The notes: generated by a model not told the origin, from the sequence alone. Positions 9,708-18,194 are shown, counted from the first letter of the stretch. The stretch is 42,738 nt of DNA from Acidobacteriota bacterium (GCA_003223255.1 QHYJ01000226.1:1-42738), one strand, 5' to 3'. Numbers and translations are program-made.

Positions 9708-10682
9708 CTACGGAACGGTATTAGCTTCCACGACAGGCGTCCGGCTGGATTCAATCCAATAAACGCCGTATAGCGCCATAACTCCTCCCAGCACTTGCCC
9801 CCAAGACCCCTTTTCGCCGAGCCACAGAATCCCGAGGATCGTCGCGAGAACGGGAAGCAAGTAAGTAAAGGCAGCCAACTGGGATGCCTCCAGATATCGA
9901 AGCAGCCAGTAGTAAAACACATAGGCCAGCGCCGAACTGAAGATCGCCATGTACACCACCGCCGCCCAAACGCGCCAAGGTTGGTGCCAGTGACCTCCAG
10001 CGGAAAGCGTCCACCCTTCATGAATCGCGACCGGAAGCACGATGAGTGCGCCGGCAAAATGATTGAAAGCCGTCATGGTCAACGTGTCGTATTTCTCGGC
10101 CACGCGCTTCCCCAGAACTACATACATTGCAAAACCGATGGATCCGGTCATGGTGATGGCATCGCCCTCGATCGATGCCGCGTGCAAGGAGATCCCGTTC
10201 TCGGAGGCGAGCACCGCAACCCCGGTGAGCGCAATGAGCATGCCCACGACTTTATGGCCCGTGGCGCGTTCAAGACGAAAAAGGACCGCCAGTATAAGGA
10301 TGTAAATTGGCCCCAGTCCGACAATCACCGCAGCATGGCTGACCGGGGTGAAATACAAACCAATCGTGAAGCACATCTGATTCACACATACGCCGAAGAA
10401 CCCCAAATAGAGGAAAGTCCAGAAATCGCGCAGCGCCAACCCGCGGCGGCGAAGCACGGCCGCCTCCGCAAACGCCTTCAACCTGAGGCAGGAGAAGTAC
10501 ACCGGAATCATGAACACTCCCGCCAGCACCACCCGGAAAGAAGCCATCGCAAACGGCGGCAAATAAAGAAGCCCGATTTTCGCAGCGATGAAATTCACGG
10601 CCCAGACCAGCACCAAAATGGCGATGGCGGCGGCAATGGCAAGACGGCTGGGAGCACGCCTCGTGGACGATGCCATCTTCAC
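9708..10682 (-). CDS. EamA/DMT-superfamily permease
   Basis: A drug/metabolite transporter with ten predicted membrane segments arranged as two EamA repeats. 324 aa from GTG 10682, or 322 from ATG 10676. Typical features are the N-terminal VLVWAVNFIAAKIGL and FRVVLAG in repeat 1, and SALAYVFYYWLLRYLEASQ, TYLLPVLATILGILWLGEK and GGVMALYGVYW in repeat 2. It starts 4 bp after the stop of the enolase-superfamily gene, so the two are almost certainly co-transcribed. Members often export amino acids or related metabolites, which would suit a neighbour acting on N-acyl amino acids; the substrate is inference. Confidence 0.88.
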   Translation of the reverse strand: MKMASSTRRAPSRLAIAAAIAILVLVWAVNFIAAKIGLLYLPPFAMASFRVVLAGVFMIPVYFSCLRLKAFAEAAVLRRRGLALRDFWTFLYLGFFGVCVNQMCFTIGLYFTPVSHAAVIVGLGPIYILILAVLFRLERATGHKVVGMLIALTGVAVLASENGISLHAASIEGDAITMTGSIGFAMYVVLGKRVAEKYDTLTMTAFNHFAGALIVLPVAIHEGWTLSAGGHWHQPWRVWAAVVYMAIFSSALAYVFYYWLLRYLEASQLAAFTYLLPVLATILGILWLGEKGSWGQVLGGVMALYGVYWIESSRTPVVEANTVP

Positions 10683-10686
10683 CGGG

Positions 10687-11793
10687 TCAAACCAATCGCT
10701 CTTTGCGGACCGTGAGTTTTTCGATGAGGTCGAGCCGCGGCTCGAACCCGATACCGGGCCCCGTGGGGACGCGAATCGTCCCTTGCGGCGATACTGTGAC
10801 TTCGGGAGAGATGATGTCTTCCGCCCAATACCGCTTGCTGGCCGTCACGTCCCCTGGCAGCGAGAAGTTGGGCAGCGTGGCAAGAGCAATATTGTGTGCG
10901 CGACCGATGCCAGATTCGAGCATGCCCCCGCACCACACCGGGATGTCGCGCTGCAAGCAGATGTCGTGAATGCGGCGAGCCGGGGTGAAGCCTCCCACGC
11001 GCCCGAGCTTGATATTGATGATCTTGCACGCCCCAAGTTCGACGGCCGCGCGTGCCTGCTCTTCGGTGTGGATACATTCATCCAGGCAAATCGGAGTTTC
11101 GAGTCCTTTCTGCAGCTCGATGTGGCTGTAGAGGTCATCCCACCCAAGCGGCTGCTCGATCATCATCAGGTAAAAGCCCTCGAGTTGCTTCAAGAGCGGA
11201 AAGTCCTCAAGCGTATACGCGGAGTTCGCATCAACCATCAGCTTGATTCGAGGAAACTCCTGCCGCAGACGGCGCACCGGCTGAAAATCCTTTCCCGGCT
11301 TGATCTTGATCTTGATGCGCTGGTAGCCCGCCGCAAGTTCTTTCTTCACCGTCGCCACCAGTTCATCCAGCGAGTCTTTAATTCCGATGGAAACACCGGA
11401 AGCGATTTCTTCGCGTGTGCCGCCTATTAGTTTTGCCAGGGGAATGCCCTTTTGCTTGGCCTCCGCATCCCATGCAGCGGCCTCCAAGCAGGCCTTAGCC
11501 ATGTTGTGGCCACGCACGCGCTTCAGGAGCCCCCACACTTCGCAAGCAGAGTTGAATTTCTTGCCCTTGACCATCGGCCACAGAAAATCGCTCAGGACAG
11601 GCCACGCTGTGTCTGCGTATTCCGGGCTGTAGAACGGCGCCTCGGCAGCCACGCATTCGCCCCAGCCCGTCACACCGTCTACGTTCACCTCCGACAAAAG
11701 AATGCGGCGAACTTCAAGCCGGTCCATGCTGGTCTCAAACGGCGTCACCAGTTTCATGGAGATTTCGCGAAGCGTGATTTCTTGAATGCGCAT
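10687..11793 (-). CDS. menC: MenC-type o-succinylbenzoate synthase / N-acylamino-acid racemase (enolase superfamily)
   Basis: 368 aa. An enolase-superfamily enzyme of the OSBS/NSAR group. The catalytic set is present: the KxKxK strand (IKIKIKPGKDF, Lys161/163/165), metal ligands Asp188 (MVDAN), Glu213 (IEQPL) and Asp238 (CLDEC), and the opposite base Lys262 (NIKLGRVGG). ATG 11793 (MRIQEITLREI) starts the capping domain; the open frame upstream overlaps the GNAT gene and is not homologous. This subgroup includes enzymes that make o-succinylbenzoate for menaquinone and enzymes that racemise N-succinylamino acids. No other men gene is in the window, whereas an acyltransferase-like gene lies directly upstream, which favours the racemase. 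The symbol denotes the family only. Confidence 0.85.
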   Translation of the reverse strand: MRIQEITLREISMKLVTPFETSMDRLEVRRILLSEVNVDGVTGWGECVAAEAPFYSPEYADTAWPVLSDFLWPMVKGKKFNSACEVWGLLKRVRGHNMAKACLEAAAWDAEAKQKGIPLAKLIGGTREEIASGVSIGIKDSLDELVATVKKELAAGYQRIKIKIKPGKDFQPVRRLRQEFPRIKLMVDANSAYTLEDFPLLKQLEGFYLMMIEQPLGWDDLYSHIELQKGLETPICLDECIHTEEQARAAVELGACKIINIKLGRVGGFTPARRIHDICLQRDIPVWCGGMLESGIGRAHNIALATLPNFSLPGDVTASKRYWAEDIISPEVTVSPQGTIRVPTGPGIGFEPRLDLIEKLTVRKERLV

Positions 11794-11816
11794 AGGGGTG
11801 CTGGGTGAAACGTTTC

Positions 11817-12557
11817 TTAAAAGTCGCTCCAGGGAGTCAGGCAATACGCGCGATTGCGCGGCCCGGTGCGCAGGGCAACCGCCGCATAACCTTTCGCAAA
11901 CCATTTGGTGAACTCTTCCCTCATGCGTGCCTGCACTTTCTGGACTTCCTGTCCGCTTTCTTCTAACCAGCGCTCCAGGTCTGCAGGTAACTCGACGACC
12001 GCGGGCGCTTCGACAGTCTCTTCCGCGAGGTTCTGGATCGCTGCGATCGCGCGCAGGGAATCGAGCCGCCACTCGACGAGCAACCGGTCCGTCGCCAGCC
12101 CGCGATGCAAGGGACTGGTCGTTGTCCCGTAGAGATTCGGGAGGTATTCCCGGCAGATGGCGCCCAAGCGGTTCAAATTAAAGTGCGCATTGCGAAGCTC
12201 CAGCGGATCGAAAGTCCACTGAATGAGACGGATCCCACGGCTCAGAGCCTCGTCGCGCTGAAACAGTTTCAGCCTGCGCCCAACGCCCCGGCCGCGATAA
12301 CCGCTTAGCACGCCCGTCATGTGGGAATGAAGATACGGCACACCATCGTGCAGGCCGACCACCGCGAGGGTGTAGCCGATCATGCGGCCACCATCAAAGG
12401 CGCCTAGTACTTGCCCGCCGGTATGCGCTGCCACCACAAACATCGTGACGGGCTCGACTTCCAGGTCCGCTTCACCCCAAATTTGCCGCTGAAGTTCCAC
12501 GCAACCGTGGAACTCCTCGAGCGTTTTGCACTTGCGTATTTGGATGTCCCGGGTCAT
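11817..12557 (-). CDS. GNAT-fold acyltransferase-like protein (COG3375 type)
   Basis: 246 aa. The N-terminal half is a GNAT fold. Acetyl/acyl-CoA binding motif A is visible as MTGVLSGYRGRGVGRRLK (80-97), with R-G-R-G-V-G for the pyrophosphate loop. Then comes QWTFDPLELRNAHFNLNRLG and CREYLPNLYG, which I associate with the COG3375 family. The ATGA at 12557-12554 overlaps the mazG stop, and the enolase-superfamily gene starts 23 bp downstream. In Geobacillus an N-succinyltransferase of the GNAT family is encoded beside N-succinylamino-acid racemase in a D-to-L amino acid conversion pathway. The same pairing here suggests that role, by analogy. Confidence 0.75.
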   Translation of the reverse strand: MTRDIQIRKCKTLEEFHGCVELQRQIWGEADLEVEPVTMFVVAAHTGGQVLGAFDGGRMIGYTLAVVGLHDGVPYLHSHMTGVLSGYRGRGVGRRLKLFQRDEALSRGIRLIQWTFDPLELRNAHFNLNRLGAICREYLPNLYGTTTSPLHRGLATDRLLVEWRLDSLRAIAAIQNLAEETVEAPAVVELPADLERWLEESGQEVQKVQARMREEFTKWFAKGYAAVALRTGPRNRAYCLTPWSDF

Positions 12558-13492
12558 TTCCGCGCCTGCGCCTTCGCCAGTTCAGCACTCTGCCCCTTCC
12601 CCTCCGCATTTTTCGTCGCGTCCCACAGAGCTTCCATCTCCTCCCGTGGAAGGTCCTTGAACTCACGGCCGGACTCGCGTGCCAGCTTTTCCATGGCGCG
12701 GAACCGTCGCGAGAATTTTGCATTCGCCTTCTTAAGGGCGATTTCCGGGTCGACGTGCAGAAAACGGGCGAGGTTTACCGCTGCAAACAACAAGTCGCCC
12801 ATCTCTTCTTCGGATCTTTGCCGATTCTTGGTTTGCAGCGCAGCTCCGAGCTCATTCGTTTCTTCCTGCATCTTCGCCATGACGCCGTTCGCATCTTCCC
12901 AATCAAAGCCGATTCGCGAGGCCTTGCGTGTGAGTTGAAAACCTTCCAGCGTGGCCGGCAGCGCTCGGGAGACGCCGTCAAGCAACGAGGGCGCTTCCCT
13001 TTCCGCATGTCCGCTTACTCCATGTTCCTGGTTCGAACGCCGTTCTTCCGCTTTGATCTGCTCCCAATTTCTCAGTACTTCCGCAGAATTTTTTGCCCGG
13101 GTCTTCCCAAAAACGTGCGGGTGGCGGCGAATCATCTTGTCGTGAATCTCGCGAATCACGTCGGCAACGGTGAAGCGGCCTTCTTCCTGTGCAATTTGTG
13201 AATGAAACACAATCTGCAGGAGCAGGTCCCCCATCTCCTCGGCAAACTTCGCATCGTTTCCCGCGTCAAGCGCTTCCAAGACTTCGTATGCCTCTTCCAG
13301 GAGGTAGGTTCGCAAGGTTTGGTGGGTTTGCTCGCGGTCCCACGGACACCCTTTTGGGGCACGCAGCCGGGCTTGCACGGCAACCAGCTTTTCAAACCAC
13401 TCGCCCGGACTCAATTGTTTCACCTTGGTATCGGGCGTCTTTCCCGCGCGTTTCTTGGTGCTTTTCGCCTTTTGTTTCGAGTCTGCGGGCAT
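12554..13492 (-). CDS. mazG: nucleoside triphosphate pyrophosphohydrolase MazG
   Basis: Hydrolyses (d)NTPs, especially abnormal ones, to NMP and PPi; a house-cleaning enzyme. 312 aa, longer than the E. coli protein (about 263) because of a Lys-rich N-terminal tail of about 25 residues and an Ala/Lys-rich C-terminus. Two MazG units are seen: KGCPWDREQTHQTLRTYL with LLEEAYEVLEAL and EEMGDLLLQIVFHS (about 48-100), and a second with MQEETNELGAAL and EEEMGDLLFAAVNLARFL (about 205-245). The metal-binding E-E-x-x-E and E-x-x-D residues are intact in both. It is the first gene of the mazG-GNAT-enolase-EamA run. Confidence 0.93.
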   Translation of the reverse strand: MPADSKQKAKSTKKRAGKTPDTKVKQLSPGEWFEKLVAVQARLRAPKGCPWDREQTHQTLRTYLLEEAYEVLEALDAGNDAKFAEEMGDLLLQIVFHSQIAQEEGRFTVADVIREIHDKMIRRHPHVFGKTRAKNSAEVLRNWEQIKAEERRSNQEHGVSGHAEREAPSLLDGVSRALPATLEGFQLTRKASRIGFDWEDANGVMAKMQEETNELGAALQTKNRQRSEEEMGDLLFAAVNLARFLHVDPEIALKKANAKFSRRFRAMEKLARESGREFKDLPREEMEALWDATKNAEGKGQSAELAKAQARK

Positions 13493-13629
13493 CGGTTTAT
13501 CGGTTGTTCCCCGTGTGAATCAAATGTTCCACTTTACGGGGCCACGGCACGTTTTACAAGGCGTTCTGGCGACTTGCGCTGGCCAGCCATGTTAAACTAA
13601 AAACCGAATTTATCACTGGGGAATAAGCC

Positions 13630-14109
13630 TTGTCTGATCACAAGCAGGATGATTCGTTTCGCGTCATTGACCGCCGCCCGTTCACCTCGGAGGGCGAGTT
13701 GCGCAAGGATGTCGTTGAAGAGCAAGAACGGGAGGCGAAAGTAGCAGCCACCAAGGCTTCGCCCGCTCCCGCGGAAAAGGCCAAAGCGCCCGCGAACCCG
13801 CCTCCTGCCGATGCACCCAAGCGTGTTGCGGCCTTCGAAAACCTGGTGCGCATGCTCGGGCAAAACGCCGCGATGGTCCTGGGCGCTTACGCCGATCCGC
13901 GAACCGGGCAGCCTATAATCGATCCGGACGCCGCGCGCGAGTTAATCGACATGCTCGACGCCTTGCACACGAAGACCAAGGGCAACCTCGCGCCGGAGGA
14001 GGAGAATCTGCTGCTGGACTTGCTGGGCAAGCTCAAGCTGACTTACGTGGAGATCAACCAGGCCGTGGCGGCCCCGGCGGCGACACAGGCCAAAGCCAAG
14101 ACGCGCTGA
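13630..14109 (+). CDS. DUF1844 domain-containing protein
   Basis: 159 aa starting at TTG 13630, with GGGGA about 9 bp upstream; no better start fits. The first 65 residues are charged and then Ala/Pro/Lys-rich (KASPAPAEKAKAPANPPP), probably disordered. The conserved part is FENLVRMLGQNAAMVLGAYADP, RELIDMLDALHTKTKGNL and EENLLLDLLGKLKLTYVEIN, which I recognise as DUF1844, a small helical domain of unknown function. It is divergent from mazG across 137 bp and 56 bp upstream of the MBL-RibF fusion on the same strand, so probably co-transcribed with it. Confidence 0.8.
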   Translation: MSDHKQDDSFRVIDRRPFTSEGELRKDVVEEQEREAKVAATKASPAPAEKAKAPANPPPADAPKRVAAFENLVRMLGQNAAMVLGAYADPRTGQPIIDPDAARELIDMLDALHTKTKGNLAPEEENLLLDLLGKLKLTYVEINQAVAAPAATQAKAKTR

Positions 14110-14165
14110 GCGCACGTGCGGCGCCGTTTCTGGCAGCGAGCACCAATTTCACCAGTTCGTTTAAG

Positions 14166-16103
14166 ATGCCTCGTACTCCGTTAAAAATCACCGTGCTGGG
14201 TTCTGGCACATCGATGGGCGTGCCTACACTCGGCTGTCCCTGCCGCGTCTGCAGTTCCACCGACCCGCATGACAAGCGCCTCCGCCCCTCCATTCTTTTG
14301 TCTCGGGAGGGCCAAAACGTCGTCATTGACACCACTCCCGATTTTCGCCAGCAGGCTATGCGTGCTGGCTTGGACCGCCTGGACGCCATTCTGCTGACTC
14401 ACGGCCACGCCGACCATGTTCTCGGCTTCGACGATATTCGACCATACAACATTCGTCAGCGTGCCGCGCTGCCGGTTTACGGCAACGAAGATACGTTTCA
14501 GATCATCCGGCGCATCTTCGCTTATGTTTTCGACGATAAGCCCACGCAAAGCACTGTACCGAGCGTCACGCTCAAGGTCATCGACGATCGTCCATTCGAA
14601 TTGCTTGGCATCCCCTTCACACCTGTGCCCTTACTGCACGGCGACGTGAAGGTGCTGGGTTTCCGCTTTGAACGCGCAGCCTATCTTACGGACTTCAGTA
14701 CGGTGCCGGATTCTTCGATGGCCCTGCTCGAAGGCCTTGACGATCTCGTCCTCGACGCGCTGCGCGACATTCCTCATCCCATGCATCAGACCGTCGATCA
14801 AGCGCTTGCACTCATCGAGAAGCTCAAGCCGCGCCGCGCCTGGTTCACGCACATCGCCCACGACCTGCCACACGCCGAGACGAACGAACGCCTCGTGAAA
14901 CTCGGCTTCCCCCACGTACAACTGGCTTACGACGGCTTGCAATTCGAGGTCCGGGTTGACGCAACGGGAGAACCTCTTCGTACGCACAAGGGGTTCGAGG
15001 AAGCGCACCCAACGGCTGGGGAAGGAGCGCCGCGTTTCTCCACGTTCCCTTCCTCGGAAGCTTGGGCTTCGCGGTTTGGAAAATTTGGCCACCGCAGCGT
15101 GCTGGCTATCGGCAGCTTCGACGGCATCCATCTTGGTCATCAGGCGATTTTGCGTTCCGTCGCCGCCCGCGGGCGCGCGCTCAACGCTGTGCCCACGGCA
15201 CTGACCTTTGACCCTTCGCCCCGAAAAGTGCTGCGTCCGGACGAGGCGCCTCTACAACTCTCCACCATTGCCCAACGCCTGGCGGGGTTTAGCGCGCTCG
15301 GACTGGAAGCCGCCGTTGTGCTTCCCTTCACGCTGGAATTGTCTCGCCTCACTCCAGAGGAGTTTGTCGAACAAATGCTCTTACGCGACTTGTGTATCAA
15401 GGCATTGTTTGTCGGGGAAAACTTTCGCTTCGGGCACAAGCAAGCAGGGGATGTAAATCTGCTGAGAAAGCTGGGCGCGGAACACGGATTCGAAGTCGTG
15501 GTCCTTCCCCCGGTGATTTACCGCGGAGAAATCGTCTCCAGCACGCTCATTCGCAAGGAAATCGCAGAAGGCAACGTTTCCCGCGCCGCGCGCCTACTCG
15601 GCCGCCAATTCGCTCTTACCGGAGAGGTTATTCCCGGCACCGGGACCGGTCATCGTTTCACGTTTCCGACTTTGAACCTTGCCCTGGAGCAGGAATTGCT
15701 CCCCCGGCGTGGCGTTTATATCACGCGTACTTGCCTGGACGGCGAACAGCGTAGCCGTCGTTCGGTCACGAACGTGGGGATGCGTCCCACATTTAACGGC
15801 TCGGCGCTCAGCGTGGAAACGCATGTTCTCGATTGGCATCCGGCCCCCAATGTACCGCCGGCATCTCTGCCCGCGCCTTCAGGTCCAGACATAGCGGCGA
15901 CCTTTAGGCCGGCCGTTCCTTCTCCTCCCAAACGCATCGAGGTCCGTTTTTGGGAACGCCTGCGCGATGAGAAAAAATTCAGCGGCCCCGAAGATCTACG
16001 CGCGCAAATTACCCGCGACATTGCCAACGCCAACAAATTCTTTTCGCGCCTGCACCGCTTCCGCTCGATTCGCAGCGCCTCGGCTTCCGCGTCGCATTCT
16101 TAG
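14166..16103 (+). CDS. ribF: fusion: metallo-beta-lactamase-fold hydrolase plus bifunctional riboflavin kinase/FMN adenylyltransferase
   Basis: 645 aa in one uninterrupted frame. Residues 1-265 are an MBL-fold hydrolase of the PhnP-like type, with a Cys cluster LGCPCRVC (C24, C26, C29), the metal motif THGHADH (78-84), His158 (LLHGD), Asp176 (LTDFS) and His229/His232. After a linker (about 266-305), residues 308-460 are the FMN adenylyltransferase (GSFDGIHLGH 316-325, TFDPSPRKVL, FVGENFRFGHKQAGD, SSTLIRKEI). Residues 480-630 are the riboflavin kinase (GTGTGHRFTFPTLNL, RRGVYIT, NVGMRPTF, ETHVLDW, RFWERLRDEKKF). RibF makes FMN and FAD from riboflavin. A Pro-rich stretch of about 30 residues (558-588) is inserted between VLDW and KRIEVRF, where other RibF proteins have a short turn. 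Confidence 0.92.
   Translation: MPRTPLKITVLGSGTSMGVPTLGCPCRVCSSTDPHDKRLRPSILLSREGQNVVIDTTPDFRQQAMRAGLDRLDAILLTHGHADHVLGFDDIRPYNIRQRAALPVYGNEDTFQIIRRIFAYVFDDKPTQSTVPSVTLKVIDDRPFELLGIPFTPVPLLHGDVKVLGFRFERAAYLTDFSTVPDSSMALLEGLDDLVLDALRDIPHPMHQTVDQALALIEKLKPRRAWFTHIAHDLPHAETNERLVKLGFPHVQLAYDGLQFEVRVDATGEPLRTHKGFEEAHPTAGEGAPRFSTFPSSEAWASRFGKFGHRSVLAIGSFDGIHLGHQAILRSVAARGRALNAVPTALTFDPSPRKVLRPDEAPLQLSTIAQRLAGFSALGLEAAVVLPFTLELSRLTPEEFVEQMLLRDLCIKALFVGENFRFGHKQAGDVNLLRKLGAEHGFEVVVLPPVIYRGEIVSSTLIRKEIAEGNVSRAARLLGRQFALTGEVIPGTGTGHRFTFPTLNLALEQELLPRRGVYITRTCLDGEQRSRRSVTNVGMRPTFNGSALSVETHVLDWHPAPNVPPASLPAPSGPDIAATFRPAVPSPPKRIEVRFWERLRDEKKFSGPEDLRAQITRDIANANKFFSRLHRFRSIRSASASASHS
15889..15915 (+). repeat. 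palindrome-like repeat inside ribF
   Basis: ATAGCGGCGACCTTTAGG and the following CCGGCCG share the layout of repeats at 33145, 33999 and 35657: a TAG-like lead, a GC stem, a CTTTA/CTTCA centre and a returning GC stem. It lies within the extra Pro-rich segment of the riboflavin kinase domain, which suggests that the segment arose by in-frame insertion. The stem is decayed and the similarity is by eye. Confidence 0.35.
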
Positions 16104-16126
16104 CGGTAGCGATGTAGTCGAGGCAA

Positions 16127-16294
16127 TTATCGTCCGCTTTGAACTGGCGCGTATCGTGGTTGATCCTTTACCTTTACGAGCACCCACACGATGACGGCAA
16201 TTAGCCAAACGCCAATGAATAGCACCCTGGACGAGAAAGTCGCCCGGAAGAACGTGAGGGCGACTGCTAGTAGAGAGCGAAGCCGCAGGGTCAC
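16127..16294 (-). CDS. small single-span membrane protein overlapping fur
   Basis: 55 aa, starting at GTG 16294, which shares GTGA with the fur stop. It begins with a basic N-terminus (MTLRLRSLL) and a moderately hydrophobic stretch (8-16), then a strong membrane segment LFIGVWLIAVIVWVLV (25-40), a KVKD stop-transfer motif and a short polar tail ending QSGR. I do not recognise a family. Support comes from the start/stop overlap and a hydrophobicity pattern unlikely by chance. It ends 23 bp before the convergent ribF gene. It could still be a chance frame. Confidence 0.45.
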   Translation of the reverse strand: MTLRLRSLLAVALTFFRATFSSRVLFIGVWLIAVIVWVLVKVKDQPRYAPVQSGR

Positions 16295-16791
16295 TCGCCA
16301 CTATTCATTTTTTGCAGGCATTCGGCGCAGTAGCCGCCAACTTCGGTGCGGGAAACGGTGACTTTCATATGAAAGTCGCGCGCGATCTGGTTTTTCAGTT
16401 GTTCGTAAAGGCGGCTCTCGAATTCGCGGACTTTGCCGCAGCGCAGGCAGGCCACGTGGATGTGGTCCCTGGGTCCGTGCGTTTCATAATAGTGGCGGTC
16501 GCCGCGCAAATGGAGCAGATCCAACTCATCGATCAGGCCCTCTTTTTTCAGCAGGTCGATGGTTCGATAAACGGTGACGAGGTGCACTCCTGCATCGATT
16601 TTTTGTGCCCGCTCGAAAATCTGATCCACGTCGAGGTGCTGCTCGGCGTCGTCCATTACCTGCAAGATGACCCGGCGCTGGCGGGTCATGCGAATCCCGC
16701 GCGAAGCTGCGGCTTGCTGAAGTTTTCCTGTGGTTTCCGCGGTATTGAGGCGCTCACCGGTGGAAACCCGGTGTGAAGGACTAGACGCCAT
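16291..16791 (-). CDS. fur: Fur-family metal-responsive transcriptional regulator
   Basis: 166 aa. A DNA-binding repressor of the Fur/Zur/PerR family. The winged-helix part holds RGIRMTRQRRVILQVM and VHLVTVYRTIDLLKKEGLI (recognition helix). Then come the metal-site residues DHIHVAC (H110, H112) and two structural-zinc CxxC pairs, C115-x2-C118 (CLRC) and C155-x2-C158 (CAEC). Sequence alone does not separate Fur from Zur or PerR. It is the last large gene of the uppS-cdsA-dxr-rseP run (71 bp after rseP), an unusual place that ties a metal sensor to an envelope operon headed by a metal permease. No clear Fur box was found. Confidence 0.88.
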   Translation of the reverse strand: MASSPSHRVSTGERLNTAETTGKLQQAAASRGIRMTRQRRVILQVMDDAEQHLDVDQIFERAQKIDAGVHLVTVYRTIDLLKKEGLIDELDLLHLRGDRHYYETHGPRDHIHVACLRCGKVREFESRLYEQLKNQIARDFHMKVTVSRTEVGGYCAECLQKMNSGE

Positions 16792-16862
16792 AGCATGAAC
16801 CTCGACAGCGCCAGTCTAACAGGTTGCCACGGCTAACGAGAAGGGCACGACCTGACGTGCCC

Positions 16863-18194
16863 CTAGGAATGAATCGGCAGCAAGCGCATGACGTCGTTGT
16901 ACATAACGTACGCGAAGAGCATCAAGAGGAACACCAAGCCCACTTGCACGAAGCGTTCCTTGAAGCTCAAACTGAAATCGCGCCGGCGGATGCCTTCCAT
17001 CGTGAGCAGCAGGATGTTTCCCCCGTCCAGAATAGGAATCGGGAGCAGGTTGAGAATGCCGAGGTTTAAGCTCAAAGCAGCCATCAGGGTGACGACGGCA
17101 AATGTGCCTTCCTGCACGGCCTGCCCCGCTTCGCTGGCGATTCCAATGACGCTCTGCAGTTGCTTGGCTGCAACTTTGCCGGTGACCAGCTTGCCCACGA
17201 TGTCGATGACCTGCCAGGTTCCTCCCACCGTGAAATCCGTCGCCGAGGTCACGGCCCGGGTGACCCCGACTCTGCGGAAAGAGTACTCCTGTCCTGGCCG
17301 GATGCCGATGATCCAGACCGATTCGCCTTTGTCGTTCTTGTCGGAGACCGGCGTGATCGTGAGCGAGAGCGTCTGATTCTTGCGCCGCACAGTTGTCGGC
17401 ATCGGTTTGCCACCGGAACTTTGAATGGCGGCCACCATTTCCTGCCAGTTGTTGATAGGCTTGGCATCGATCGACAAAATGACGTCATCGCGGCGAAGCC
17501 CCGCTCGATAAGCAGGCTTGTCCCTTTCGGCACTGCCGACAATGGGCCGGTTCGGCGGATAGCCAAAAAGCAAATCAGGCACTTGCATTCCGGCCGTGGT
17601 TACTTCCGCGGAGCGGGTTTCCCCTTTGTGTTCGAAGACGATTTGAAGCTTCTGCCCAGCAAGACCCTTGCTGATGGTCCACCAGGTGGGGCTGGACACG
17701 CCATTCAACGAAGTGATTTTGTCGCCAGGTTCGACGCCGGCTTTGATCAGGGTCGAATCCTTCGGCAGGCTAAGTACAACAAGAGGATCGTCCATGTACT
17801 TCGGATAGGGGTTACCCTTAATGACAAAATAGCCAGTCAGCAAGAACAGCGGAAAAATCAGATTGACCACAGGACCGGCCAGGGAGATCAGCGCGCGCTG
17901 CCAGCGCTTTTTGCTCAACAGTTCGTCAGGAGCGCCGGTGGGTTTTTGCCCGCCAGCATCGATGTCGCTCAGGTCCTGCCCTGCCATCCGCACATAACCA
18001 CCGAGCGGAATCGCACTCACCCGGTAGTCTGTGGCACCGCGCTTCCATCCGAAGAGCCGCGGCCCGAAACCGATGGAGAACACGTCCACGCGCACTCCAA
18101 ACAGACGCGCCACGATAAAATGTCCCCATTCGTGCACCAGGATCAGGATGCCCAGCACAAGAAGAAAACCGATTGCTACGTTTCGAATGTCCAT
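16863..18194 (-). CDS. rseP: site-2 intramembrane metalloprotease RseP
   Basis: 443 aa inner-membrane zinc protease that releases membrane-bound anti-sigma factors or clears signal-peptide remnants. The active site is HEWGH (21-25) in the first membrane segment, with the third ligand Asp390 in LLPIPILDGGN. Two PDZ-like domains lie between (VEPGDKITSLNGVSS, and YRAGLRRDDVILSIDAKPINNW), as in E. coli RseP. GFGPRLFGWKRGATDYRVS and IPLGGYVRMAG are also typical. It lies 49 bp after dxr, in the widely conserved uppS-cdsA-dxr-rseP order. Confidence 0.96.
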   Translation of the reverse strand: MDIRNVAIGFLLVLGILILVHEWGHFIVARLFGVRVDVFSIGFGPRLFGWKRGATDYRVSAIPLGGYVRMAGQDLSDIDAGGQKPTGAPDELLSKKRWQRALISLAGPVVNLIFPLFLLTGYFVIKGNPYPKYMDDPLVVLSLPKDSTLIKAGVEPGDKITSLNGVSSPTWWTISKGLAGQKLQIVFEHKGETRSAEVTTAGMQVPDLLFGYPPNRPIVGSAERDKPAYRAGLRRDDVILSIDAKPINNWQEMVAAIQSSGGKPMPTTVRRKNQTLSLTITPVSDKNDKGESVWIIGIRPGQEYSFRRVGVTRAVTSATDFTVGGTWQVIDIVGKLVTGKVAAKQLQSVIGIASEAGQAVQEGTFAVVTLMAALSLNLGILNLLPIPILDGGNILLLTMEGIRRRDFSLSFKERFVQVGLVFLLMLFAYVMYNDVMRLLPIHS

